Assembly (NCBI RefSeq): GCF_022878925.1
Contig: NZ_CP084626.1
Location: 2,790,001 to 2,854,000 of the forward strand
Direction: 5' to 3'
Length of the DNA: 64,000 nt
Source: Caballeronia sp. TF1N1
GTDB lineage: Bacteria > Pseudomonadota > Gammaproteobacteria > Burkholderiales > Burkholderiaceae
The number at the start of each line of letters is the position of its first letter. Position 1 is the first letter of the stretch. The translations under genes were made by a program, and so were the position numbers. The notes under the pieces are model-generated. The model did no database searches. It worked only from the letters and a program-made list of their open reading frames with translations, and was not told the origin of the DNA. Below, piece after piece: positions 55,068 through 63,807 of this stretch.

Positions 55068-56240
55068 ATGACAGCCAGCCTGCCTCCCGAATCAGTTTCC
55101 GCGCTGCCGCTGGAGCGAATGTTCGTCACGCAGCCGCATCTGCCGCCGCTCGCGGAATTTTTGCCCTACCTCGAGCAAATCTGGGAGAGCAAGGTCCTGA
55201 CCAACGGCGGGCCGTTTCATCAGCGCTTCGAACAGGCGCTCGGCGAACACTTAGGCGTCCGGCATCTTTCGCTGTTCAGCAATGGCACGCTCGGGCTCGT
55301 CACGGCGCTGCAGGCGCTGCGCATCACGGGCGAAGTCATCACGACGCCGTACTCGTTCGTGGCGACCGCGCATTCGCTGTTGTGGAACGGCGTCAAACCC
55401 GTATTCGTCGATGTCGATCCTGTCACGCTGAATCTCGACCCCGCGAAGATCGAGGCGGCCATCACGCCTCAGACCACGGCGATCCTGCCGGTTCATTGCT
55501 ACGGCAATCCGTGCGATGTCGATGCAATCCAGCGGATCGCGGACAACTACAACCTGAAGGTCATCTACGACGCCGCCCATGGCTTCGGCGTGCAGACCGA
55601 AGCGGGCAGCATCCTGGCGCACGGCGATCTGTCCGTTCTCAGCTTCCACGCGACAAAGGTGTTCAACACTTTTGAAGGCGGCGCAATCGTCTGTCCGGAC
55701 GCAAAGACCAAGCTGCGCATAGACCAGCTCAAGAACTTCGGTTTCGTCGACGAAACGACGGTGGTGGCGAGCGGCATCAACGCGAAGATGAGCGAGATCA
55801 ACGCGGCGTTCGGCCTGGTTCAACTCGAACACATAGAAGATGCGCTCGCGCGCCGGCGAGAGATAGACGCGCTGTACCGCGAAATGCTGCGCGATGTGCC
55901 GGGTATCCGTTGCCTGCCAAGAGGCTCGCAGACCGTTGCCAACTGCTCGTACTTTCCGATACTCGTCGAAGCCGATTTCTCGCTCACCCGCGATGCGCTA
56001 TACGAACATCTGCGCAGTCGGCAGATCTATGCGCGCCGCTATTTTTATCCGCTTATCTCCGATTTCCCGATGTACCGCGGACTTCCCTCGGCGAGCCGCG
56101 CGAATCTGCCGGTCGCGGCCAATGCGGCCAGCAAGGTACTGTGTCTGCCGATCTACCCGGCCTTGAGCGACGAGCATGTCGCCTTCGTCGTCGAGACGAT
56201 CTTGAGCGCTGCAAACGGCCGCTCTCACGACCTGAAATGA
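55068..56240 (+). CDS. DegT/DnrJ/EryC1/StrS-family sugar aminotransferase
   Basis: The product is 390 residues. PLP enzyme of the sugar-nucleotide aminotransferase family: TTPYSFVATAHSLLWNGVKP, VHCYGNPCDVDAIQRIADNY, Asp168 in VIYDAAHGFG and Lys197 in LSFHATKVFNTFEGGAIVC as the Schiff-base lysine. GINAKMSEINAAFGLVQLEH is the family C-terminal signature. It would add an amino group to a 4-keto- or 3-keto-6-deoxy nucleotide sugar, as VioA, WecE or PglE do. It is the first gene of a nine-gene plus-strand run. Confidence 0.93.
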   Translation: MTASLPPESVSALPLERMFVTQPHLPPLAEFLPYLEQIWESKVLTNGGPFHQRFEQALGEHLGVRHLSLFSNGTLGLVTALQALRITGEVITTPYSFVATAHSLLWNGVKPVFVDVDPVTLNLDPAKIEAAITPQTTAILPVHCYGNPCDVDAIQRIADNYNLKVIYDAAHGFGVQTEAGSILAHGDLSVLSFHATKVFNTFEGGAIVCPDAKTKLRIDQLKNFGFVDETTVVASGINAKMSEINAAFGLVQLEHIEDALARRREIDALYREMLRDVPGIRCLPRGSQTVANCSYFPILVEADFSLTRDALYEHLRSRQIYARRYFYPLISDFPMYRGLPSASRANLPVAANAASKVLCLPIYPALSDEHVAFVVETILSAANGRSHDLK

Positions 56241-56406
56241 CCGTCAAATCACCGTCTGTTCGCGCGATGAGGTCTTGCAGCGACATGGCAGAATTTTTCC
56301 TGAGATTCGGGCTGCAAGGCGCACGGCGCTAGATGTTCCGCATGACGACGACGCGCGTCAGCCCGACCGCTTTTATCGATGCTTTTTTCAGGACGCAGGC
56401 CGCACC

Positions 56407-57957
56407 ATGATGATCAACGTGCTCGAATATTTCGAAGGAGGTGCGCTGGCACGTATGCCGGAAAAGACCGCCATCGTCGATGGCGACAAGCGCTATAACT
56501 TTCGCGAGCTCGAAGTTCATGCGAAGGCATTCGCCGCCGCCATTCGCGCGCGTACCGATGCGATCCGCAATCCGATTGCCGTGTTTCTGCCGAAGTGCGC
56601 CGAAACCATCTTCGCCGACTTGGGCATCGTCTACACGGGAAACTGCTACGCCAATCTCGACATCAAGCTGCCCGCCATCCGCCTCAAGGCAATTCTCGAT
56701 AATCTGGACGCACCGCTCATCGTGACGAACGCCGCGCTGGCGTCTTCCTTGAACGCAGTCGGAATCGATGACAAGCACATTCTCCTTATCGACGACGTGG
56801 GGCATACGGACCACGCTTCGTCGAACGTCGAACTGGATTGGTGCCTCGACAATATCATCGACACGGACCCGCTTTGCATCATCCACACGTCGGGTTCCAC
56901 GGGCGTGCCGAAAGGCGTTGCACTCAATCATCGCGCGACCATCGACTTCATGGACTGGGCATTCGAACGTCTGGCGCTCGATGGCAGCGAGACGATCGGC
57001 AGCCTGTCTCCTTTGTACTTCGATATTTACTCGCTCGAACTCTTCCTGTGTCTCGCGAAGGGCGCGACCATCTCGCTGATCCCGGAACAGATCGCGGCTT
57101 TCCCGGCTTCGCTTCTCCAGCACCTGATCGATCAGAACATCAGTTTCATTTTCTGGGTGCCCACGATCATGGTGAACATCGCGAATCAGGCGCTGCTCGA
57201 ACGCTTGCCGCCCGTCGCGCTGAAGAAGATTCTTTTCGCAGGCGAAGTATTCCCCACGCGGCCGCTGAACATATGGCGCAAGCACTTGCCGCAAGCCATG
57301 TTCGTGAATCTGTACGGGCCGATCGAGGCGACGGTGGATTGCACGTACTTCATCGTCGAGCGCGACTTCGGCGACGACGAGAAGCTGCCCATCGGCTTTC
57401 CCTGCCGCAATTCGGATGTGCTGATCCTGACCGACGAGGGGCGCGCCGCGCGCATCGGCGAGCACGGTGAGTTGTGCGTGCGTGGCAGTTCGCTCGCGCT
57501 CGGATACTGGAACAATCCGCGGAAAACGGCGGATGCCTTCACGATGAATCCGCTGCAGCCGCATTATCCCGACCGACTTTATCGCACGGGCGATACGGTT
57601 TATCGAAACGAGCGCGGCGAGATCATGTTCGTCGGCCGCCGCGACTATCAGATCAAGCATTTGGGTTATCGCATCGAGCTTGGCGAAATCGAGCACGCCG
57701 CGTTGCAGATCGAAGGCATTGCGCAGGCATGTGTGGTGTACGACTCGGCGAAGAAACAGATCGCGCTGTATTTCGAATCGGACGAGAACGTTTCCGCCGC
57801 CGCCATCCGCACGGCGCTCGGCGCGCGCTTGCCGAAGTACATGCTGCCGACCGCCTTTATGCGTATCGACAGCATGCCGCGAAACCCCAACGGCAAGATA
57901 GACAGGCTCGCGCTCTCACAAAAGCAAGCGGCGCCGCGCCCGGCCGTCGAGGCGTGA
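56407..57957 (+). CDS. AMP-forming acyl/aminoacyl ligase (adenylation enzyme)
   Basis: The product is 516 residues, starting at the first of two adjacent ATGs at 56407. The AMP-binding P-loop IIHTSGSTGVPKG spans about 158-170. Core motifs are NLYGPIEATVDCTYF, GELCVRGSSLALGYW, YRTGDTVYRNERGEIMFVGR with RRDYQIKHLGYRIELGEIEH, and the catalytic Lys in RNPNGKIDR. It resembles stand-alone NRPS-type adenylation proteins more than acyl-CoA synthetases. It probably charges one of the two carrier proteins that follow. The substrate cannot be told by eye. Confidence 0.88.
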   Translation: MMINVLEYFEGGALARMPEKTAIVDGDKRYNFRELEVHAKAFAAAIRARTDAIRNPIAVFLPKCAETIFADLGIVYTGNCYANLDIKLPAIRLKAILDNLDAPLIVTNAALASSLNAVGIDDKHILLIDDVGHTDHASSNVELDWCLDNIIDTDPLCIIHTSGSTGVPKGVALNHRATIDFMDWAFERLALDGSETIGSLSPLYFDIYSLELFLCLAKGATISLIPEQIAAFPASLLQHLIDQNISFIFWVPTIMVNIANQALLERLPPVALKKILFAGEVFPTRPLNIWRKHLPQAMFVNLYGPIEATVDCTYFIVERDFGDDEKLPIGFPCRNSDVLILTDEGRAARIGEHGELCVRGSSLALGYWNNPRKTADAFTMNPLQPHYPDRLYRTGDTVYRNERGEIMFVGRRDYQIKHLGYRIELGEIEHAALQIEGIAQACVVYDSAKKQIALYFESDENVSAAAIRTALGARLPKYMLPTAFMRIDSMPRNPNGKIDRLALSQKQAAPRPAVEA

Positions 57958-58022
57958 AACAGGCTGGATTCGCCGCGACAGAAGTCGCATTGGCGCCGGT
58001 ATTCGAACACGGAGTGGAATTT

Positions 58023-58259
58023 ATGTTGGCAGCAAAGTTGATGGACTTGCTCAAGAGCGTGCGCCCCGAAAGCGACTTCACGCGGTCCGAGGATTTTCTC
58101 GAAGACGGTTTGCTCGATTCGTTCGACATGCTGACACTGGTCTCGACCATCGACGACGAATTCGACATTTCGATCGATGGTCTCGACATCGTGCCCGACC
58201 ACTTTCGCAACGTGCAGGCCATTTCCCTGCTCATCGCGAGATATGGAGTGACGCAGTGA
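58023..58259 (+). CDS. Acyl carrier protein 1
   Basis: A protein of 78 residues with DFLEDGLLDSFDMLTLVSTI, where Ser33 of DSF is the likely phosphopantetheine site. Starts at the ATG 58023 behind GGAG. The F after the Ser, instead of the usual L or M, is common in stand-alone carrier proteins of secondary pathways. Its stop overlaps the next start as GTGA. Confidence 0.9.
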   Translation: MLAAKLMDLLKSVRPESDFTRSEDFLEDGLLDSFDMLTLVSTIDDEFDISIDGLDIVPDHFRNVQAISLLIARYGVTQ

Positions 58260-59323
58260 ACCTGTTCTTCAAGGGCAAGCGCATCAGCAGTCTGCTGACC
58301 GTCGTGCCCGCTCGCGAGCAATCGTTCGTCGAGGACATGAAGCGCTTCGACTTTCCAGAGGCGCGCTCGCGCAAACTCATGCAGGTCATGGGCTACGACA
58401 AGCACCGTCTCGTCGATGCCGATACCTGCGTGTCGGACCTCGCCGTCTTCGGGCTGGAGCAGTTGTTCGCGAGAAAGGTGATCGCTCGTGACGAAATCGA
58501 TGCCCTCGTGCTCGTCACGCAAACGCCCGACTACCTGATGCCGCCGACGAGCAGCATCGTGCAGGGACGACTCGGCCTGAAGCAGGACATGTTCTGCATG
58601 GACATCAACCAGGGATGCGCGGGCTTCGTCGTCGGTCTCATTCAGGCGTTCATGCTGCTCGAACAACCGAATATCCGGCGCGTCGCACTCGTCAACGCCG
58701 ACGTGATGAGCCGCAGGACTTCGCCCAGGGACCGCAACAGCTATCCGCTGGTTGGCGACGCGGCGTCCATCGCCATTGTCGAATCGGCGGCGCCGGATCG
58801 CGTGGTCCATGCCAATCTGAAGATGGACGGCACGCGACACGCGGCCCTGATGATTCCCGCCGGCGGAATGCGCATGCCGTGTTCGCCGGCAACGGCCGAG
58901 TTGCGGGACGAAGGCGATCACAATTTTCGTGCGCTGGATCATTTGAAGATGGAAGGCTCGGAGGTCTTCACGTTCGTCCAGACGGAGGTCCCGCCGATGA
59001 TCACGGCGCTGATGAATCAGGCGGAAACGACCATCGACGAGATCGACTGGTTTCTGTTCCATCAGCCCAACCGCTTCATGCTGCAAAAGCTCGCGGACAA
59101 GATAGGCATTCCGTACGGCAAGCTGCCCATGAACGTGGTGGAAAAGTACGGCAATAGCAGCGGCGTGACGATTCCAATGGCAACCGTCGAAAACCTGCGC
59201 GAAGTCCTGACGCAGCACGAGGCGCTGGTATGTCTCGCCGGATTCGGCGTCGGTCTCACATGGGGATCGATGCTCATGCGTCTCGGACCGCTGGACGTAT
59301 GTGAAATGGTGCAATATCCCTGA
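58256..59323 (+). CDS. KAS III-like 3-oxoacyl-ACP synthase
   Basis: The product is 355 residues from a GTG at 58256. Cys121 in DINQGCAGFVVGLIQ, His269 in FLFHQPNRFM and Asn300 in EKYGNSSGVTIP form the KAS III triad, so it should be catalytically active. KAS III enzymes condense an acyl-CoA or acyl-ACP starter with malonyl-ACP; relatives in glycan clusters form short 3-oxoacyl chains or transfer acyl groups. It overlaps the carrier gene before it by 4 bp and is followed at 13 bp by a second carrier gene. Confidence 0.92.
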   Translation: MNLFFKGKRISSLLTVVPAREQSFVEDMKRFDFPEARSRKLMQVMGYDKHRLVDADTCVSDLAVFGLEQLFARKVIARDEIDALVLVTQTPDYLMPPTSSIVQGRLGLKQDMFCMDINQGCAGFVVGLIQAFMLLEQPNIRRVALVNADVMSRRTSPRDRNSYPLVGDAASIAIVESAAPDRVVHANLKMDGTRHAALMIPAGGMRMPCSPATAELRDEGDHNFRALDHLKMEGSEVFTFVQTEVPPMITALMNQAETTIDEIDWFLFHQPNRFMLQKLADKIGIPYGKLPMNVVEKYGNSSGVTIPMATVENLREVLTQHEALVCLAGFGVGLTWGSMLMRLGPLDVCEMVQYP

Positions 59324-59336
59324 CAGGAGTTTCCAG

Positions 59337-59558
59337 ATGAAAGACGTTTTTTACGCCAACCTCGCCGAGTTGCTCGAAGTCGATTCGGTCGACCCAGACC
59401 TGCCGCTCGACCATTACGACAACTGGGATTCCCTGACCGCGCTCGCATTGATTGCGTGGCTCGACAAGGAGCTTGGCGTCGCGATCAGCGCCAAGGGCAT
59501 CAGCGAATTCGCTTGCGCCGCGGACTTGTTCGCCGCGCTCGAAAAACAGCACGCCTGA
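59337..59558 (+). CDS. Acyl carrier protein 2
   Basis: A protein of 73 residues starting at the ATG 59337 behind AGGAG. DHYDNWDSLTALALIAWLD holds Ser32 as the phosphopantetheine site (WDSL). The upstream in-frame part to 59301 overlaps the KAS gene and is not needed. Having two distinct carrier proteins in one short run suggests that two acyl groups or two steps are kept apart. Confidence 0.9.
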   Translation: MKDVFYANLAELLEVDSVDPDLPLDHYDNWDSLTALALIAWLDKELGVAISAKGISEFACAADLFAALEKQHA

Positions 59559-59564
59559 GCATTC

Positions 59565-60317
59565 ATGTCGAATCCTCTGAACCTCGAAGGTCAACGAATC
59601 CTCGTCACGGGTGCGGCGTCGGGCATCGGTCTCGCGACCAGCCAGTTGTTCAGCGCGCTGGGCGCGGCCGTCGTCATGCTGGATCGTGACGATGCGCGGC
59701 TTCAGCAAGCAAGCGCCGGCCTCAACGCGAAGACGGTGACCTTCGATCTTCTCGATACCGAACGCCTGCCCGGCCTCTTCGCCGAGTTGGCGCAAGCCGG
59801 GGGACCGTTCTCCGGGCTCGTGCACGCGGCGGGAATCAGTTCCATTGCGCCTACCCGCTTGCTGACGCCCGCGCGCTATCGTGAAGTGTTCAGCGTGAAT
59901 GCCGAAGCTGCGCTCGCGTTGCTGCGCGGCTTTCAGCACCGCAGCGTATGCCGCGCAAATGGCGGCTCGGTGGTGTTCATCTCGTCGGTCATGAGCATCG
60001 TCGGCTCCGCCGGTGCGTCGGCTTATGCCATGTCGAAAGCCGCGCTCACCGGCCTTGCAAAATCGGCGGCTCTGGAGTTTGCGCCGAGAAGTATCCGCGT
60101 CAATTGCATTGCTCCCGGATTCGTCAAGACCGCGATGTTCGACGAAAACTCCCGGCACTGGAGTGAAGAGCAGCGCAAGCAGATCGAATCCGCGCATCCG
60201 CTGGGTCTGGGCACGCCCGAAGACATCGCCAATGCGGCCGCCTTTCTCGTTGCCGACTCCGGTCGCTGGATCACCGGTTCGGTGCTGGTCTGCGACGGCG
60301 GCTACACCGCGTCCTGA
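59565..60317 (+). CDS. SDR-family 3-oxoacyl reductase-like protein 1
   Basis: The product is 250 residues. Cofactor motif TGAASGIG at about 15-22, NAG-like HAAGIS near 88, catalytic Ser141, Tyr154 and Lys158 (SSVMSIVGSAGASAYAMSK). The C-terminal GRWITGSVLVCDGGYTAS is typical of FabG-like enzymes. It probably reduces the 3-oxo group made by the KAS III-like enzyme, or a keto-sugar. Six bases separate it from the carrier gene. Confidence 0.9.
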   Translation: MSNPLNLEGQRILVTGAASGIGLATSQLFSALGAAVVMLDRDDARLQQASAGLNAKTVTFDLLDTERLPGLFAELAQAGGPFSGLVHAAGISSIAPTRLLTPARYREVFSVNAEAALALLRGFQHRSVCRANGGSVVFISSVMSIVGSAGASAYAMSKAALTGLAKSAALEFAPRSIRVNCIAPGFVKTAMFDENSRHWSEEQRKQIESAHPLGLGTPEDIANAAAFLVADSGRWITGSVLVCDGGYTAS

Positions 60318-60328
60318 GCGAGACAGTC

Positions 60329-61078
60329 ATGAGCCACGAATTTCATAGCCTGATTACGGGCGCCTCATCGGGCATAGGCCGGGCAACGGCCATTCAGCTT
60401 TCCTCCACGCGGTCGCTCGTGTTGCACGGCAGGGACCGGGCGCGGCTGGAGGAGACGCGACAGCTTTGCGCTAACCCCGACGCCCACGCATTGTGGGTGC
60501 AGGATCTTCGCGAACTGGACGAGATCGAGTCCGGCTTCGTCGATTTCGTTTCGTCTCGCGGCATGCGTATCGAGAACTACGTCCACTGCGCCGGCGCGTG
60601 GATCATCGGCCCGCTTCGTTTGCTCGAGCGCGCGAGCGCGGTGGAAGTCATGAACGTGAACTTCATGTCGGCCATGGAAATTTCTCGCCTGCTCGTGCGA
60701 CGCAAGGTGAACGACAAGGCGCTCCGCAACATCGTGTTCGTGTCGAGTACGGCGAGTCAGTTCGGCGCCAAGGGACTCGGGGTTTATTGCGCGAGCAAGG
60801 GCGCGCTCGATGCCTATATGCGCGCGCTCGCCGTCGAACTGGCGCCATCGGTTCGCGTCAACTCCATCCTGCCCGGCGCGGTTCATACGCCCATGACGGA
60901 TTCGATATTCGGCAACGAGCAAGTGCGCGAGCGCATGGCGGAGTCGTATCCGCTAGGTCTCGGGCGTGAAAGCGACATAGCCGGCATGGCCGAATTCCTG
61001 TTGTCCGACAATGCACGCTGGATCACGGGCCAGCAACTCGTGGTCGATGGCGGCCGCTCGGTGAACATTTCCGCATGA
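60329..61078 (+). CDS. SDR-family reductase-like protein 2
   Basis: The product is 249 residues with LITGASSGIGRATAIQLSST at the start and catalytic Ser140, Tyr153 and Lys157 (SSTASQFGAKGLGVYCASK). The end GRESDIAGMAEFLLSDNARW is FabG-like. It differs clearly from the first SDR, so the two should act on different keto groups. Its stop overlaps the next gene's ATG by 4 bp. Confidence 0.9.
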   Translation: MSHEFHSLITGASSGIGRATAIQLSSTRSLVLHGRDRARLEETRQLCANPDAHALWVQDLRELDEIESGFVDFVSSRGMRIENYVHCAGAWIIGPLRLLERASAVEVMNVNFMSAMEISRLLVRRKVNDKALRNIVFVSSTASQFGAKGLGVYCASKGALDAYMRALAVELAPSVRVNSILPGAVHTPMTDSIFGNEQVRERMAESYPLGLGRESDIAGMAEFLLSDNARWITGQQLVVDGGRSVNISA

Positions 61079-61755
61079 CACACACGCTCGCAGCCGTGAC
61101 CGGCATCAAAAATCTCATTATCGTGGGCGCGGGCGCGTTGGGGCGGGAAGTGCTCGTCTGGTCGCAACAGGCCATCGCTGCGGGAACGCCATGGAAGGTC
61201 AAGGGGTTTCTCGACAGCCGCACCGACATGCTCGACGGCTTTGCGTGCGGCGCGCCCATCATCGGCTCGCCCGAAGCTTATCTACCGCTCGACGACGACA
61301 TTTTTCTCTGCGCAATAGGCGATCCGTCGCAGAAGCGCGCCTACGTCACCCTGCTCGAAGACAAGGGCGCGGAGTTCGGTATCCTCGTGCATCCGACGGC
61401 GCTCGTGGGCAGGGACGTGAAACTCGGCGCGGGCTCAATCATCTGTCCGTTCACGCAGATGTCGTGCGATATCGACGTGGGCCGCCACGTGTTTATCGGC
61501 ACTCACAGCAGCGTGGCGCATGACACGTCTATCGGCAGCTACACGCAGATTTGCGGTGCATGCCAACTGAACGGTCACGTCAACGTGGGAGAGGAAGTGT
61601 TTATCGCGAGCAGCGCGACGCTGCTGCCGAAGTGCAACGTCGGCGACCGCGCGTATGTCGGCGCAGGCAGCGTGGTCTTGCGACGCGTGAAGGCGCGTAC
61701 CAAAGTGTTCGGCAATCCGGCGATGGTCATCGGCGAAATGGGCAACGAGCGTTGA
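61075..61755 (+). CDS. PglD/NeuD-like sugar O/N-acyltransferase
   Basis: The product is 226 residues. N-terminal Rossmann-like domain (NLIIVGAGALGREVLVWSQQ and IGSPEAYLPLDDDIFLCAIG), then a left-handed beta-helix of hexapeptide repeats (ILVHPTALVGRDVKLGAGSI, HVFIGTHSSVAHDTSIGSYT). The His of SSVAHD is in the place of the catalytic base of PglD. Such enzymes N-acetylate UDP- or dTDP-4-amino sugars. It would act right after the aminotransferase, or compete with the NAT-like enzyme. Confidence 0.9.
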   Translation: MTHTLAAVTGIKNLIIVGAGALGREVLVWSQQAIAAGTPWKVKGFLDSRTDMLDGFACGAPIIGSPEAYLPLDDDIFLCAIGDPSQKRAYVTLLEDKGAEFGILVHPTALVGRDVKLGAGSIICPFTQMSCDIDVGRHVFIGTHSSVAHDTSIGSYTQICGACQLNGHVNVGEEVFIASSATLLPKCNVGDRAYVGAGSVVLRRVKARTKVFGNPAMVIGEMGNER

Positions 61756-61756
61756 C

Positions 61757-62596
61757 ATGGCACGCGTTAAAACGGCCGCGCGGCTTGAACACATCGACGG
61801 TTATCTGTCGCAGCTCGGCTTTCGCGCCAGCCCCGAGCCGACGCTCGCCACGTTGCGAGCCTTGCAGGAACGCCACACCCGCCGCTTTCCGTTCGAAAAC
61901 CTGTCGACGCTCTTGCGGGAGCCTACGTCCATCGACGTGGCATCGCTCGAACAAAAGATCGTGCTCGGCGGGCGAGGCGGTTACTGCTACGAGCTCAACC
62001 TGCTTTTTCTCGCATTGCTCAGGCAGTTGGGATTCGACGCGCGCGGCCTGACGGGACGCGTCGTCATGGGCGGCCCGGAAACCGCGTGGGCGCCGCGAAC
62101 GCATATGTCGATTCTCGTGACGTTTGGACCGGGCGACGACTACATCTCGGATGTGGGCTTCGGCCGCATGGTGCCGACGACTCCGCTGCGGCTCGATACG
62201 GATGCCGAGCAAACGACATCGCTCGAACGTTTCAGGCTGCTGCAACGCGAGGCCGGTTACGTGCTTCAGGCGCGGATAAACGGCGTCTGGCGCGCGCTAT
62301 ACGTATTCGACTTGCAACGTCAGGAACAGATCGACTTCGAGATAGGCAACTGGTTCATCTCGACGCATCCGGCGTCACCGCTTGCGTCGCAATTGGTCGT
62401 TGCGCGCACGGACGAGGGAAGACGCAAGAGTCTCGTCGATGGCAACTACGGCGTCCATCATCTCGATGCGGTCGCCGAGCGCCGTCAGATTTCCTGCACC
62501 GACGAACTGCTGGCCGTGCTGCAAGACGAGTTCGGCATCCGCCTGCCCGGCGGCGACTTGACGAACTTGCTGGGTCGACTCATCAAGCGCGTTTGA
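61757..62596 (+). CDS. Arylamine N-acetyltransferase-family protein
   Basis: The product is 279 residues with the complete Cys-His-Asp triad: Cys77 in GGRGGYCYELN, His116 in PRTHMSI and Asp132 in ISDVGFG. The family transfers acyl groups from CoA to amines; some members (amide synthases such as RifF) take the acyl from a carrier protein and form an amide. In this carrier-rich cluster an amide-forming step on an amino sugar is attractive. It is the last gene of the run and starts one base after the previous stop. Confidence 0.9.
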   Translation: MARVKTAARLEHIDGYLSQLGFRASPEPTLATLRALQERHTRRFPFENLSTLLREPTSIDVASLEQKIVLGGRGGYCYELNLLFLALLRQLGFDARGLTGRVVMGGPETAWAPRTHMSILVTFGPGDDYISDVGFGRMVPTTPLRLDTDAEQTTSLERFRLLQREAGYVLQARINGVWRALYVFDLQRQEQIDFEIGNWFISTHPASPLASQLVVARTDEGRRKSLVDGNYGVHHLDAVAERRQISCTDELLAVLQDEFGIRLPGGDLTNLLGRLIKRV

Positions 62597-62620
62597 TGCG
62601 GTGGCTTACCGGCCATCGAA

Positions 62621-63604
62621 TCACGCGCTCGTCGTCCCCCACCCAAACGCCATTCCCGCCAACCATCTCCGATACGCCACCGACATCCGGTCGCACTTCT
62701 GATGCAACTCCGCATCGAGCGCGAGCGGCAGCAGCTTCGGCCATTGCGACTCCACGATCGGCGTGTCCTGCAGCAGAATCTCCATATTGAAGTCGTACAG
62801 CTCCTCGTCGCTGTGCGAAGTCTCGTCTTCGTGAATGGAAACGAGCCACGCGCGGGTCTCGGTCTGCGTCACGGGCGACGCCACCAGCATGATATGCAGT
62901 GCGCCCATTGCCCCCGACGCCATCTTCGTGAGACTCGCAACCAGCGGCCGCTTCACGCGATAAACGTAATCCATCATCGCGCCGCCCTGCCCCGGCAAAC
63001 CCGCCGGCTGCCAGAAACGGCACTGGCGCGCTTCGAGTCCGTCGGCGCTTTCCACGACTTCATAGTCCGGCACTTCGGTATGCGCATCCTCGCCGAGAAT
63101 GCCCACGTGCACGAACGAAAAGTGCGCCATGTCCAGGAAGTTTTCGACGACACGCGGCGCGGATGACTTCACCGTCTGCGGCGCAAGGTTGATGCGCCGT
63201 CCGCCCGGAATGGCGGCTTCGGGAAAGAAATCGAGCGCGTGCGCGGGCTCGCCGAAGCACATCCACACGACGCCGTATTTCTCCTCGGCGACGAACGCGG
63301 TGGCGCACGCGCGTTTCGAAGGCCGAAGCGACGGATTCGACGGAATCAGCACGCACTGACCAAGCGTGTCGTAGCGCCAGCCGTGATACGGACACGCGAG
63401 CTGATCGTTCGTCACCGTGCCCAGCGACAGTTGCGCGCCGCGATGCGGACAGTAGTCACGCCAGACATGCGCCACGCCTTCGGCATCGCGCCAGACGACG
63501 ATGCGCTCATCCGCGACGATGAACGCTCGCGTCGAACCCGCCGGCACGTCATCGCCATTACAGACCGCCAGCCATTCGCCAGCGAGAGAAAAGTCGTCGC
63601 TCAT
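62621..63604 (-). CDS. Rieske aromatic-ring oxygenase, large subunit type
   Basis: The product is 327 residues from the ATG at 63604 (MSDDFSLAGEWLAVCNGDDV); a longer frame to 63853 is not family-like. The Rieske 2Fe-2S ligands are Cys52, His54, Cys71 and His74 (CPHRG and CPYHGW). The mononuclear iron site is in VENFLDMAHFSFVHVG. It resembles vanillate O-demethylase and related single-component-gene oxygenases. A reductase gene is not adjacent. It converges on the NAT-like gene with 24 bp between them. Confidence 0.88.
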   Translation of the reverse strand: MSDDFSLAGEWLAVCNGDDVPAGSTRAFIVADERIVVWRDAEGVAHVWRDYCPHRGAQLSLGTVTNDQLACPYHGWRYDTLGQCVLIPSNPSLRPSKRACATAFVAEEKYGVVWMCFGEPAHALDFFPEAAIPGGRRINLAPQTVKSSAPRVVENFLDMAHFSFVHVGILGEDAHTEVPDYEVVESADGLEARQCRFWQPAGLPGQGGAMMDYVYRVKRPLVASLTKMASGAMGALHIMLVASPVTQTETRAWLVSIHEDETSHSDEELYDFNMEILLQDTPIVESQWPKLLPLALDAELHQKCDRMSVAYRRWLAGMAFGWGTTSA

Positions 63605-63807
63605 AGCACTGAAGCATCCGCAGAAAACGCCGTTAATCATCTGTCCGAGATGCGTTCTTACACGATTCACAGCAGCTTGGCAAAACGTTGCAAAATACCA
63701 GTCGTCGAAGACGAACATCGCGACGGGGCCGCAATAAGACAGAAGCGCGACAGCAAAGACACGCGCAAAAGACCATAACAGCAAGAAATCACCACCAGGG
63801 GTTCGGT

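Noticed and set aside
52443..62620. Possible integrative island at tRNA-Arg with att sites
   Set aside because: No integrase gene and no copy of the tRNA 3' end were found downstream inside the window.
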